The notes beneath the pieces were generated by a model, which was not told where the DNA came from, did not search any database, and saw only the letters and a list, made by a program, of their open reading frames with translations. A program made the translations under genes and the position numbers. Below are positions 1 through 11,489 of a stretch of 64,000 bases of DNA, piece after piece; position 1 is the first letter of the stretch; each line of letters begins with the position of its first letter. The stretch is from positions 2,773,637 through 2,837,636 of the forward strand of contig JACDQD010000010.1 in the NCBI GenBank assembly GCA_019843655.1, given 5' to 3'. The DNA is from Lethocerus indicus. Its lineage: Eukaryota; Arthropoda; Insecta; Hemiptera; Belostomatidae.

Positions 1-18
1 TATATATATATATATATA
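1..18. repeat. (TA)n microsatellite at the window edge
   Basis: Eighteen bases of alternating TA that probably continue to the left of the window. Confidence 0.9.
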
Positions 19-969
19 GGGTCGGAGTACACTAAACAAGGCAGAGACATGAAATTATTTCTAGCGAATATATCTGCATCATAACATTTTATAAGCAAGT
101 TATAAATATATAAAATATATATTGTTTTAATGGGAAGTTCAGGCTGAGACTGTAAGGTATAGTGTTACTTTGAACTAAGCTATCCGAAGAATGTTTAAAT
201 CTAAAAATTTTGAATTTTACCAGCCGTAATATATCGGTACTGTATCTGCTTTCGTTATCTCCTACGAAATATTCCCAATGTCCCGGGTTATGAAATATCG
301 GACATACGGGTCAATAGAGTTAGGAAAAGGTGGTAAATTAAAGTCGGTTTGTAACACGTACAACGGTGGGCCAATAACCGATAGGTTCGTTACACAATAG
401 ATTACTAACGGGTTATACAATAGCCAAGCACAAATAACACGTAACGTAGTTTTCAATTTTGTTACCAAGCACATTAGTCTCTTTTTGAACTGATTGTGAA
501 TTTGAACCAGTACTTCTGTGTGTTTGTAGGAAAGTCGCATTATAGCATATATTCTAACATTTTCTAATCATTTTAATAGTATTAATTATATTATTCATTT
601 CATTGGAATTGTCCAATACTTAACTTTCAAAATATAACAGTATAGAGAAGGAAAGAAAGGGTATCGTCTAGATCGAATTTCTTTTTCAGCGTGCATTAAA
701 AACCCAATTAAGTTAGCTGTGAACAAACTCCATTTCGAAATTGCTACCGGTGTCCAATTTGTACCCCATTACATAAAACTTCCACACTCTGGGACGGTGA
801 AAATTGCACCGCGCACCATTTTCAGAAATCAATTTTTCAAATAGTCAATTTCAATTGGTACTCTATTTCACCGTGCTGTTGTGAAGATATAATTCTCATA
901 TTCTGTTCGAAACTAACTTCGATCGAGAGACAGAAACCTCGGTCTGTATAAAATATACTGCGAGAATAG

Positions 970-1075
970 AATCTGAGTTTTATTTAGTTCATTCTCTCTT
1001 CTGGGCGGAATTTGTGAAAGATCCTCTAACCTTACCTTCTGAAGTAATTTATTCCTCTTCACCGTGGGCTCATTC
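970..1075 (-). repeat. Dispersed repeat family B, minus-orientation copy
   Basis: Reverse complement contains GGTGAAGAGGAATAAATTAC and CCGCCCAGAAGAGAGAATGA; shares order and sequence with copies near 1615, 39340, 53755 and 58900. No coding capacity seen. Confidence 0.55.
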
Positions 1076-1609
1076 TTCCCCATTCATCGTCATTACGATG
1101 GCGATATGCCGAAACCGGTTTACCAGACCGAAAACAGCGTTTGGGTTCGCGTCTTCGTTAAAATCGTAGCGTTTATTTCATTTAACACCCCTGTCCTGAA
1201 CTAATATTTTCTGTTGAATCAAGTAACGCGTAATGGAGAATTTTAGGGGGTAAATTTGGTTCCCTCGGGATTCCGACTGTTTGTTGTAGTCTTGAGACTT
1301 GATGGGGAAGGGGGGCCTGCGGTGCACTTTCTTGTAAACAGGCCCTCTGAGCTCGCCCACTTAAAAGGGGCCCCTTGGGGAGTGGGGGGGGGGGTCTGGG
1401 GACTTCAAAGGGCGATAGTCCCCAGCTGCGAGAAACGCGTCTTGTTAACTCATAATTAAGCCCCACTCTTAATCTCGGTACCAGTAACTCCTCAGACACG
1501 CCGGAGGCTTCCTTCGAACCCCTTGCGAATTAGCCCGGTACCGAAACTTGCCGGTGGCTTGCTGAGGATTCTCCCACCTTCAGCAGACAACGCGAATCCC
1601 CCCTAAGGG

Positions 1610-1735
1610 CGCTTTGCTCGGGAACGAGGAAGATTCACGATGAAGAGGAGTAAATTTAAGATTAAAGAACCTGTCGCCCAGGCAGTATTGAGAGCTAAAC
1701 TTTCACAAATGCCACCCAGAAAAGTGAAAAGTGAA
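1610..1735 (+). repeat. Dispersed repeat family B
   Basis: Reads GCTCGGGAACGAGGAAGATT, GATGAAGAGGAGTAAATTTA, AAAGAACCTGTCGCCCAGGC, then AGTATTGAGAGCTAAACTTT and GCCACCCAGAAAAG. The same blocks occur in the same order in the copies at 32185 and 58900 (reverse). Confidence 0.6.
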
Positions 1736-4258
1736 AAATCTTAAGCTAAAGAAAAAACATGTTGATAAATATTTTCCGTAATAATTTCTTTCTCCTGTGA
1801 TAATTATATTTTTCTCCGCATCCTGAAGTTTACGCGAATTGACTATGAGCCGCGAGAAATCTTTATAAGAATGAAGAAAACGAATATTACGTGGAATATA
1901 GCGCTCAAGATATTCGGGACGGGTGTTTTTTAAATGGAGAGAGGCGTCTCTCATTCCTGAAAGTGTTTAAAGCTGTGAAATTCCCTGGAGGATATTCGAG
2001 TATACCATCTCTCCTAGTAGGTTTTCCTAACGTACGTACCAAGCCAATGAGCCAGCAAATAAATACTCGGAAAATAAAGGCAGTGCGGTCTGAATTCTCT
2101 TCATAAATTAGTCAGAAATTTCGTCGAGTAAAGGTGCTTTAAATAAATACTATTTGGGGCAGCTGTAGCCGTTGCCGACTGGCCGTGTGTCATGCGGGCC
2201 CAAACTGTCAGACACAGCCCCGATCCCTGTCAGTTCGGCCGCGGGACATCAGAGCGTTTCATCCGTGACAGAGCAACGCCCTGATCCATATTCATGTTTA
2301 TTTTAAAATATCGCCCGTATATGTTCGACAACCTGAAGAATGTCGTCCGATGTCTCCACTCGCTTCGGCTTCTCGCCACCGTCACCGGCACTCCTTTGGC
2401 CATTCGGATCATCCTGTTTTGGCTTTCATCGTTCCTCAGTATCATACTCTTATTACAATTACCATCATTCATGAATATATCTGTGTACGCGAACATAATG
2501 GGTTGGAAACGGCTTTCCTGAACTCAGATTTTAATTTTAATTTTGTGCTACCCTCAAGGATTTAGAATTTCATCCCTGGCGCTATTGTCTAACTCGAATC
2601 TCTCAATAGATTCGCTATGTGATTAAATGTTTATTTATTTGTCTATTAACGAATAACATTTTGTAATAGCTAGTTCTATATTTCAAACCATTTGTTACTT
2701 AGTCAAATCATTAGACGGTTAAAAAATATAATTGAAATATTTTATCCGACTTTACCCGCCAGAAGTGGTGGTGGTTGGCGGCGTCGCGGTTGTGTTTTTG
2801 GCGGGAAAGTATAATGTGCCGAACGAACGGCTCACCAAAGTATCATTTCGTAATAAGTTTTTTCTTCGGCTACAATTTATTATTTCCCAGTAGTTTACGA
2901 CCGAGAAAAGACTTAATGGCGCTACCATTTAACAAGAGAGCATCACAAACATTATTTCACGACTTTTCATGATTATTGTTTGAATTGGGGCGCGGGGAAA
3001 TAATTTATTTTATGATCGTGTAAATGAACCAGTTTGGCAAATGAAATTATTATAAAATGTTAATTTGAAAATGAATGATATTACTCTAAATCATAACTAC
3101 TCGCTTTTTTTTATGTTTCTTAAAGAGGAAGCTTATAAGAAAGCTTGAAAACAAAATTTCCATTGTCCATATAATTTTGTGGAGAAAATAATTGTCTATA
3201 ATTATTACTAACAGTTTTTATTGTTTATATGGGGCGTAATAATACAAACGTTTCTCCAAGAAGGTTCTTTATGGATATTTTTCTCTAATGAATGATTCAG
3301 ACTGCTCTAGTTTTAATTAACTATTTATTGTCTGGTTAAACGTTGAGGTAATATTCCCTGCAAATGATATCTCATAAACGTAAACACGTGATAAGGGAAT
3401 TTATGGGGCTATATAAAATATTTTCTTATGGCTAAAAATACATCAAAAAAATAAAACCAGCACAAGTCCTGGCGATGAATTTAAATTTGAACGACATCAA
3501 GGATTTTACGTTTTTCTCAGTTGGAAATTAAACTGAAATTTATTGTACCAAATTTATGGTTCTACTATTGTATGTTAATTTTCTTACCGTGAACTCTAAA
3601 CTGCCGAGAAGCCTGTCTCAGTTTGGATGCGAGAGTACCTGGGTGAATACTTCGCGTTTGTGTGAGTATTCACGGCCCGTTCGCGTTGAGAGCGGAGCGC
3701 GAACTGACCGGGCGGCGAGTGTAGCGCCCGACACGCGGGGCGATACTAGGCCGGCAATACAGCGCAGTCGCCCCAAACTACATAACTGTCAGGCGCTACA
3801 CACAGACCCACCCCACCCCACCCCCTCTCATAACCACTAACCGCCGTCCTCTTCTCCTCATCCCTGTATTTACCCAACGGCCATTCAATTTAAAAGCGAT
3901 ATAAGGGGCTATGGGGGATGTTGGTACAACGCTGACATTAATTTCGCCCGAGAATATCCCTCCTTATTCGGCCCTGGGGAACATTCATTGTAGAAAAGAT
4001 TACTAAGTATTAATTCGTACATAATTCTTAAAATTTTACCTCAATGATTTCCTTACTATCTAGTAAGGGTTGGAGCAGAATTACTACCAATGGTTGGTCA
4101 AAAATATATTTGGGTTATCGAATCGCCCTGTCATGAAATCTAATTTTAAAAATCGTGGTCCTGTCTAAAATGAAAAGAGTAACCAGATTATAAATTTTGA
4201 TTATTATACAATCAAATTTTTACACGTTGTCGACGTTAGTTTCTCAACTTTTTTCGTT

Positions 4259-4420
4259 TCACATTAAATCTTTCTGCGTTTCGTAGATCCTTTGCGCTGA
4301 TTTTTGCAACATTTTCTTTTCGGAATCGGTCAACTTGATTTTCATAATGTTGAGGACTCCGTTCTCGCCAACCACGCACGGCATCGATAGACAGACGTCC
4401 TCCTTTATGCCCTGATAGCC
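4259..4420 (-). CDS. Ldh: Ldh terminal exon 7
   Basis: Acceptor ttgggtgttgcgacag, phase 0. Starts [20 protein letters not shown] and ends in the C-terminal helix [15 protein letters not shown], then TGA at 4259-4261. This is the position and style of the usual animal LDH C-terminus. No canonical AATAAA is obvious immediately downstream; AATAAT occurs near 4205. Confidence 0.93.
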   Translation of the reverse strand, partial: GYQGIKEDVCLSMPCVVGENGVLNIMKIKLTDSEKKMLQKSAQRIYETQKDLM

Positions 4421-7400
4421 CTGTCGCAACACCCAATTAACTAACGTTACAAACAACAAATTATTATTGATCTGTCTGATGATAACGTAGATTCGATTAA
4501 ATCCGATAAGAATTTTAATTTCTAATTTCTATTTGTTTAATACCATTAAAGAAACAAAAAAGCTGTTAAACAGACGTCCCAAATTAATAACATTAATTTC
4601 AGTAATGACTCTTTCCACTTCGTCTTTGCCCAGGGGAATATTGTTTGTCTGCTTTGTTAGCACAAAAGAGCATTACTCAAGCTTAGACCATAATAATTAG
4701 ATAAGTAATATAACAAGACAGTCTACTTCAATTTAAATTTTAAAGTTGATGCTCGACGGCGGTAATCGAACTGATTTTAGGCGTAAAAAAGGCTTTTAAA
4801 AATCTTAATATTAATATCATTAACTCTGTGATTCTTTAACCACAGATTGTAACTTTAATTTTTTCCTATAAAAGAACAGATCTGCGATCATATTCTAGAA
4901 AGCCAGAAGCCCTAGAGACGTATGTTCTCGGTACACTTTCTAATAGAACAAAAAATTGTTGAAATAAAATTTCGAAACTAGACTTCAACTTCTTTTCGTG
5001 CTTTGTGTAGTAAATTTTTCGCCCTACACAAGGAGCAATTGGACAAATGCGGCGGAACAAGGACAATTTTCTCAACTTGGCTCGGACGAAAAAGGGAAAG
5101 AAAATGCACAAAGGGAAGTGAAATTCGAATCACCGAAATAACTTAAATAACGTTTCAATTGATTCTATCCATGCGGCGAATTCTATTTTTATTTTCCGTC
5201 GCAATTAAGGCGGAATTTCAGGTCCAAGAAGAGAAACGCCAGGAATATACGTAATATTTGGAACGCGTGACATTTTCACAAATTGAAATATAATTGGAGG
5301 CGGCCAACCGGAATAGTGAAACTCACATAAAAAGAAATCAGCGATATGTAATTAGTTCTCGATACACCTTATAAACAATGTTACAAGGCATTTTTGTAAA
5401 ATTTTGTTGCATTATTTTTTTCCTATCAATTGGGTCACCTAATTTTGGCACACGTGAAATGAATCACGAGGATATTCGAACTCGATGGACTATCTTTGTT
5501 ACGCTACGAAGCTCTGGGTTATTGGCGAGAAGGATTTTCGCAGGCACGATGAGTTTTTACCCAAATGGGTAAAATAGATAATTAAGTGACAATTGGCCCG
5601 TTCATTCAACCGTCCGAAACATTTAGAAAATATTAACAAAGGGTTTCTTCGACAGAGAGATTTTAAACGTTTCCATCAGCCTAATTTCATTCCTGATTTG
5701 AGGAAATGATCTCTCCACTTACTTTGACGAAAGTCGAGACGCACTCGGCTTCTTTCGAATTGAAGATTAGTTTGCCACAAAGCTGACTGGTGGCCAAACC
5801 GATGCCCCACGAAGTGAATCCTTTCAGTTTAATAATTTCGTAGGCGCTGAAACAGGACAAGAATATGTTGTATCTTTACAAAACATAAATGAGTCGTTAT
5901 TATTACGATTAAATATTCTTGTCTTAAATAAGGGAAGGTTTCCGCGATCGGCACTTGAATTATCATTAACCTCCCTGCTATTCCGGAATTTTTCCCGTGT
6001 TTTATTTTTTTTATTTTTTTCTCCGCGATATTAATTTAAAAAAATGATTTAATATTGAGTTATATTAATAGCGAATTTTCGAGAAACCGTGTCCGACCTG
6101 TCCACAACTTTCTTCTGTATCTCGCTCCACTTGTCCGGATCGTCGATTTCGCCGATCTTCGGGTAGGCGTCCTTCAGCCTGACGCCGGCCACGTCCACGC
6201 ACGACCAGACCGGAACTTCCCGAAAATCAAGCGTATTAACACGTTTCAGAATTCGGTCTACAGTAAATAAACGATGTATCGCGGAAATACCGAATGGAAA
6301 GAGTGTAGCAAACGATGTCTCAATTCGGAACACCTGCGAGGGTTTTGAAAGGGTTATTCTGAACTTTTTTCTTTACCGCTTTACATCTTCATTCTTCCTG
6401 TCGGAGGGACGTTTATGAAGGGTACTTTGTTTGGAAACAAGGAAAATTACTATTATATCTTACAAGAGAAAAATCTATTGGTGGTCTTGGTAATGTTTAG
6501 TATGTATGAGGCGTGTTTTTGAACTTTTTTTGTTGCTTGTGGTTTACTTTTGTTGAGCTCTATTAACAGAGCGAAAATTGAGCCGTTTTACCCCGACAAC
6601 TACTGAAGGTACTGGAAATGGGGAGCAGCCAGAAAACCGGTCTACGAAAAGAACAGACCCGCGAACGGAGATGAAAGAACCGCGGGTATTCCGAACACTG
6701 GCAATTAAGAGTTATGCTCTTTATAACGGATTTAACGGAAGAGAGAGAATGGACTAAATGGAAAAAATAGCTCACCGCTCGAATCGCCGTGCTCTCCTAT
6801 GATCCAGCCGTGGATGTTCTTGACGCTGATTCCGAGACGCTTGGAGATCAAGAACCTGAACCTGGCGGTGTCCAGGCTCGTTCCGGAGCCCAGGACGCGG
6901 TTCTTGGGCAGGCCGCTGATCTTCCAAGAGAAGTAGGTCATTATATCGACTGCGGGCAGCGAAGGTACGAGGGTACCAATTGGACAAGTACGATACCGTA
7001 GCTATCAACCAGTCAAGTGCACTATACTGTTTATAGATTATGTTCCGAACTCTGGGAAATGTCAATTTCAAAATGTTTGACTCCTGAAGTGTCGATTACC
7101 CAACCTTCCTCAACTTCGCTATTGTTATTATCAATTACGCCGCTATTAACATTCTTCAGTGTACTGTGTGAATGTATTACCTGGGTTCGCGACGACAAGA
7201 ATCAGCGTATTCGGACTGTGCTTAACGACTTCAGGGATAATTTTCTTCAGGATGGCATAATTCCTGCCCAGAAGAGACAGCCTGTCCTCCCCGGGTGCTT
7301 GTCGCGCTCCGGCGGTCACTATCGTGATACGCGAATTCGCGCCCACTTTCATATCTTGTATCGAACCGGAAAACAAATTTCATTCAAATATTTTATTTGT

Positions 7401-8513
7401 TCGAAACTCCGAAGGTTCGGAATATCACCACTAGTGTGGTTTTATCCGCCCCGCTTGTTGCGTTAGTCTTACGCACGTTCAGTACAACTAGATATATCGC
7501 TTTTGTTTTTAAATATCGAAAAAAGGAATACCGGAGCCCGCTTCTATTGTGACGCCGGGCATGTAAAGTGATCCGTGCTGCAGATCCATCATTTCCCCCA
7601 CAGATTTCTCCTTGTTCGCATCGATGATGGCCAATTCGTGGGCGTATCCCTGTGCAAAATATTTACGCTGAAGTAAATTATTTGATGAGATAAAATTAAT
7701 ATTCCATGCTAAGCCCGTTTTATCGCGCCCAATAACAATTTGAGCAGGCTGATATGAAAGTCATAAAAATGAAGCGTTTGAGTTTCATTTCTCTCTCCGG
7801 TCACATTTTTATTTGACTCAACGGACTATTAGTCATTCTTTCGTAGAAAAAATTCATTCAGCGTGAAAATGTCCATCGACGTGTTTTCACCAGCTTTTGA
7901 TAACGAGAGACTGTTTTTAAAGGTAGGAAAGGACTTCCGAACCCGCTGAGTTTCACCAACTCAGCATACTCTAACCTAAGTTAGTTTTCTTCCTCACATA
8001 ATTTATTATAGAATTTTGTCACACCATTTAAATTCATAGTTCGATATTGCGTCTCAATACACTAATTAAATTACATTGTTATTTTGGAATACCTGTTTAG
8101 TGAGGGTTTGGAATGCTGTAGTCTTCTCGGTCTTCTGTCTCCTCTCGCCGGTCTGGTGTTTCGCTAGACCGGTTTCGGCTGTTCGCCGAAATGATAATAC
8201 TTAGAAATAATTAAGAAAATCCTATCCAATCCAAAATGCAACGACATTCCTAAAGAGTCCCGCGTGCCAAAATGACACTGCTACTGAAGAAACCGGTCTA
8301 GAAAAAGACCAGACCCGCGAGAGGAGACAGAAGACAGTGAACACTACGATATTGTTATTATAGACGCTAGTTTCCCAGAGGTACCTGTAGAGCGCAGCAT
8401 GCGGCGCAGGCCATTCCCACCATTCCTGCGCCGATCACTGATATTTTACAGCTGTGCGTCGATGCAGGATCAGACACTTTATCCATAATGCTCCGCCTCC
8501 CAGATCCCGTCAT
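4259..8513 (-). CDS. Ldh: L-lactate dehydrogenase, seven coding exons (whole gene)
   Basis: Cytosolic NAD-dependent enzyme interconverting pyruvate and lactate at the end of glycolysis. Coding exons, in order: 8385-8486 (or 8513), 7532-7649, 7181-7354, 6776-6949, 6098-6215, 5723-5846, 4259-4420. All have GT-AG borders, their phases match, and they total 972 nt (323 residues; the family is usually about 330). Residues counted from the ATG at 8486: the NAD-binding G19-x-G21-x-x-G24; the mobile loop [10 protein letters not shown] with Q92 (the LDH-type substrate-specificity Gln; malate dehydrogenases have Arg) and R98; D158 and R161 in SLDTARFRF; catalytic H185 in GEHGDSS; T240 in FTSW. I see no broken exon. 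An in-frame ATG at 8513 adds nine residues (MTGSGRRSI) and cannot be excluded as the start. The gene lies downstream of trio on the same strand; no functional link is implied. Confidence 0.95.
5723..5846 (-). CDS. Ldh: Ldh coding exon 6
   Basis: Acceptor gtcctgtttcag. The exon reads [20 protein letters not shown] and ends VSTFVK before the donor GTAAGT. The Thr of FTSW lines the substrate pocket in this family. The helix after it ([15 protein letters not shown]) is less conserved than the rest. Confidence 0.94.
6098..6215 (-). CDS. Ldh: Ldh coding exon 5
   Basis: Starts TT CCG GTC TGG, completing the Val codon begun in exon 4, and reads [20 protein letters not shown] to KKVVD, ending AG (Ser codon completed by exon 6). 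VPVWSGVN is the family sequence here, so the Cys in WSCV is a small departure. Donor AG|GTCGGA is weak, but the reading frame fixes it. Confidence 0.92.
6597..6675. mobile_element. Single terminal-repeat fragment in an Ldh intron
   Basis: Contains ACTACTGAAGGTACTGGAAA, AAAACCGGTCTACGAAAAGA and CAGACCCGCGAACGGAGATG, a diverged copy of the right end of the inverted-repeat family. No partner end is visible nearby. Confidence 0.6.
6776..6949 (-). CDS. Ldh: Ldh coding exon 4
   Basis: Encodes [20 protein letters not shown], then [12 protein letters not shown] and [11 protein letters not shown]. It holds three catalytic or substrate residues of the family: Asp and Arg in LDTARF and the proton-shuttling His in GEHGDSS. 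Acceptor cgctgcccgcag; donor GTGAGC after a single G (phase 1). Confidence 0.95.
7181..7354 (-). CDS. Ldh: Ldh coding exon 3
   Basis: Phase 1 at both ends; the split codons give Asp at the start and Val at the end. Contains the active-site loop [19 protein letters not shown], with the Gln that selects pyruvate over oxaloacetate and the Arg that polarises the carbonyl, followed by the helix [20 protein letters not shown]. Confidence 0.94.
7532..7649 (-). CDS. Ldh: Ldh coding exon 2
   Basis: Acceptor ttttgcacag precedes GGATACGCC. The exon encodes [20 protein letters not shown] and continues through the family motif MMDLQHGSL to EAGS, then a single G before the donor GTATTC (phase 1). It carries the acidic residue D44 at the end of the second beta strand, which in this family binds the adenosine ribose of NAD. 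Confidence 0.93.
8116..8340. mobile_element. Inverted-repeat element copy in Ldh intron 1
   Basis: Left arm about 8131-8190 (TCTTCTGTCTCCTCTCGCCG ... CTAGACCGGTTTCGGCTG) and right arm about 8281-8336 (GAAACCGGTCTAGAAAAAGA ... GAGAGGAGACAGAAGA) are inverted copies of each other and of the ends of the element at 33219-33616. The centre is only about 90 bases and unlike that of the longer copy. Confidence 0.7.
8385..8513 (-). CDS. Ldh: Ldh coding exon 1
   Basis: Encodes residues 1-34, starting MDKVSDPAS at 8486 and ending CALQ before the donor GTACCT. It holds the first beta strand and the dinucleotide-binding loop [15 protein letters not shown] second in-frame ATG at 8513 ([12 protein letters not shown]) gives a 43-residue exon. 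About 15 bases further upstream there is a possible acceptor (gttcgtgcag), so a 5' UTR intron is plausible but unproven. Confidence 0.88.
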
Positions 8514-9237
8514 AACGGTCTGCACGAACAATTTTTAAAAATATATATTTTTTATTAAGCATTTTTAAAATTTATTTTCTATCGCGTTGAAATAATTTCA
8601 ACTATTGGACATCGAACAACGGGGCGTTTGCGGTTTAAGAACTCGACAGAACAATTGTCGAATTTGAAATATTACAAACCTACGTATATTTATGTAACAA
8701 GACAGATTTCTGTTTGGTTTATTCCATTCTGTTTTATTCCGTCGTGTTTCAAATTATCTAATTAAGACCCAATGCTTAGAGTTAACCCCGGTGAGGGTTT
8801 TAGACGTGGAAAATTTCTACTCTGAAAATTATATAGTGTCTGACTGTAAAACAATAAAGTAACTGACCGTAGCACTTCGAAACCTCTGAATCCATCCGGA
8901 GTTTAGTAATTTTCGCATACGGCAATTGAGAGCGGCGCCAGCCAACGTGGTCATACTTAACGAAACTTTTACCCCAATTCGCGGCTTATAAAGTTATTCA
9001 AATAATAAATATGATTTCCAATCAGATGTTGAACATATTCCATTCGGTTATATTATGGTTAAATTTAACCATATGTTTCTTTTTATAAAACTGTTGAACT
9101 AAAGTATTTGAATGATGGGCTAGTTTGAAATGGAAGGATTTATATTGGGAAGGTTCGTAGGCCCAGTTCGGTTTTAAAATAAGGTACGGTGGTAGGAATA
9201 AACAACAAAAAAACAAAGAAGTTTAACATCGAAATAA

Positions 9238-9243
9238 TTTTAT
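9238..9243 (-). terminator. Candidate polyadenylation signal, minus strand
   Basis: TTTATT on the plus strand is AATAAA on the minus strand, in context GCAATAAAATTATTTC. It is a plausible end for the long trio transcript, since it lies between the last candidate exon and Ldh. AATAAA is common in AT-rich DNA, so this is weak evidence by itself. Confidence 0.2.
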
Positions 9244-9470
9244 TGCAAGTATTACAACAAGAAAACCAATATAATACACAATCTGAAAAGCGATAATCCA
9301 TAATGTCTTCGTCAAAATAGAATCTAGCGTTCCAACTACACGAACTAATTTATTTATTATACGGATGAAATATTTCTTATTATTTCTACTACATACGTAA
9401 GAGCTAATTCAGCCATCAGAAATATATTGAAGGAAGCGATTATATTATTCTCAATATGAGAAATAGTAAC

Positions 9471-9473
<3 letters not shown>

Positions 9474-9523
<50 letters not shown>
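9474..9523. repeat. (CT)n microsatellite
   Basis: About 25 uninterrupted CT units between Ldh and the trio 3' exons. Confidence 0.97.
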
Positions 9524-9526
<3 letters not shown>

Positions 9527-10214
9527 TTAATTAGATGAAATGTGTCTACGCAAAAACTTAAATAACATTAACAATATAACATATATCGTTTAATAACATT
9601 TATTTTGTATTTACATTGAATATCACGGATAGAGATATATAATGATATAAGTAACGGATGGTAAACGAAGGTTCTAGTAAAAGGTTTCCAGAAAAAGAAG
9701 AAAAAACAGTTTTTTGTTTAATTTAAATTGACAATTGTTTTAAAACACAGCTTGAGATATGGTCCATTGGGCAACACTCCGAATAATCCTGAAATATAAC
9801 ACTGGACTTTAGCGCCAACAGTACAAAAATAGAATAAATGTATTCATTATTATGTTTCTTAATAACAGGCCATTTAATTGTAAAGAATTTTATATATATA
9901 CTTCCTAAGAGTTTCTCCATTCGAAGTAGCTTATTTGGTCAAAAAACAATGATTCCAATTCTAACGATTAATGACTAGTAAATAAGGTTCGAAGTAAGTT
10001 TATAAACTAAAATATAAATTCACTTAAAGAAGAAAAGTATATACTTAACGAATGTTTTTCCTTACCTCAGTCATATATATTAGAAAGCGGTACAGATAGC
10101 AATTTAAGAAAATAATCCATTTCTTCGATCAGAAACCGAATATTTTTCATCATAGGACACGCTTAATTTGCATCGAGCATACAGTTCCACTGCTGAGTCT
10201 TTCGTCGGGCTGTA

Positions 10215-10604
10215 ACAATAACATTTTATTTTTAAAAACAGTGCCTACTTGGTTTTAAGCTAGACCCAAATCTCGTCTTTAGTAGCATTCCTTTCGGAAG
10301 AAGACCCAATTTGGGAAGAGAATTAATTAATATTACCATACATTAGGTAGCAATGCTGGTATACTCATTTTAATTTTACGTACGAGTATTTTATGCTTAG
10401 AGAAAAGGACGAAAGTGTTCACTCACCAGTAAACTGTATTTCACAGCACATTGTCTCAAGCCGCTTAATGTTGTCACTATTGCCATTTCTGTTGTCTGTA
10501 AAGTTGAATTTATGATCGATGTTCGGTTTAGCGGGTCTGATCATCGCTCTCTTTCTCTGTCCGTTTTGTGTGCAGTTCACTATCCGAATATCACAGAAGA
10601 CCAC
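10215..10604 (-). other. Possible spliced segment in the trio 3' region
   Basis: A minus-strand open frame containing RKRAMIRPAKPNIDHKFNFT and ending ETMCCEIQFT stops at a very good donor, ACTG|GTGAGT (exon end about 10425). About 210 bases on, ttattgttacag|CCCGACG is a good acceptor, and the phase joins (G+CC, Ala) to give RRKTQQWNCMLDAN and a stop. This could be an intron in the 3' UTR of trio, a further alternative C-terminus, or chance. No homology recognised. Confidence 0.25.
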
Positions 10605-10640
10605 CTCCTCCTCCTCTTCATCACCGTCTCACTCTGCCGC

Positions 10641-10649
10641 TTATATTGG
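10641..10649 (-). CDS. Possible terminal micro-segment of the long trio form
   Basis: A strong acceptor (ggtcctgtttttcag) is followed by CCA ATA TAA. Joined to the exon ending at 11490 it would finish the protein as ...RRWSDAHSPI, giving 647 residues in all. The remaining exon would be 3' UTR. The acceptor is convincing; its use in this gene is inference. Confidence 0.35.
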   Translation of the reverse strand, partial: PI

Positions 10650-11489
10650 CTGAAAAACAGGACCAACCCAACTTTCGATTAGTTCTACACGCTTTCTGCG
10701 TATTTATATAGACGACCATACCATAACTGTATTATAATCATTTATAGTTAGTAGGTAGCAGAGGGTGGTTTGAACTCTTTTTTTTCAATTTTAATTGTTC
10801 ATAGAGATTTCGTAAATTTCGAAAGATAATTTTTTTAAGTTCCTGCATAACTCCTGTGTTGTCAATAATTCGTCCTAAATACTTTTTTAACTTTTTTTTA
10901 TTTTGCACAATCAACTTATACAGCTATAGGTGCAATCGATACATGTGTATTGTCCTAAATACGAGGTCAAAAGTTCCACAGATCAGAAAATTCAGATCAG
11001 GTTAAGATTGAAGTTCTACAGCTCGTAGGAGATGTCTCATCCTTCCGCCTGGCAGGATATTTATCTTATAGAAAAAGGACATCGAGTTTGAAGAATTTCT
11101 CAAGGGGTTTTGTGTAGGATATTTTTAAATTTATTTATAGTCACAGCTACATTTTTTTATGAATTCAGTACGGAACTGTTGTAGGGAGAAGCCACCCTAT
11201 GATAGTACTCCAGCTGCGGCCCTCACTCCGTTTCCGCTTTAGGCGCTGTTCGAGATATTCAGGAAAGGTGGTTAAAATTTACTGTAGGGGCCCGGAGGTT
11301 ATCGGGTGTATTCGATATATCGATATATACGGGTGAATCGATCGTCAACTTGGTCAGCCATATTTGTTTTCACATCGCGCAGCCAAACAAGGGTACGAGA
11401 TATGAAAAAAACCAGTACTTTTCCAGTACTTAAGGAGGGTTAAGAGAGGAATGTTGTGAAATATAATGTACAGGCTGAACTGTATTTAC

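Larger units (their letters stand above)
1..4258. other. Intergenic region 3' of Ldh
   Basis: No convincing exon on either strand. It holds two copies of dispersed repeat B, a GC-richer G-run patch at 1300-1400, and a CpG-rich patch at 3600-3790 with no recognisable product. The rest is AT-rich. Short open frames here lack homology and splice structure. Confidence 0.6.
8514..10640. other. Spacer between Ldh and the trio 3' end
   Basis: Should contain the Ldh 5' UTR and promoter (minus strand, just above 8513), possibly the 3' UTR of the long trio form, a (CT)n run and AT-rich filler. I cannot place a transcription start for Ldh. Confidence 0.5.

Noticed and set aside
7017..7466. 149-codon plus-strand open frame
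   Set aside because: Antisense to Ldh exon 3.
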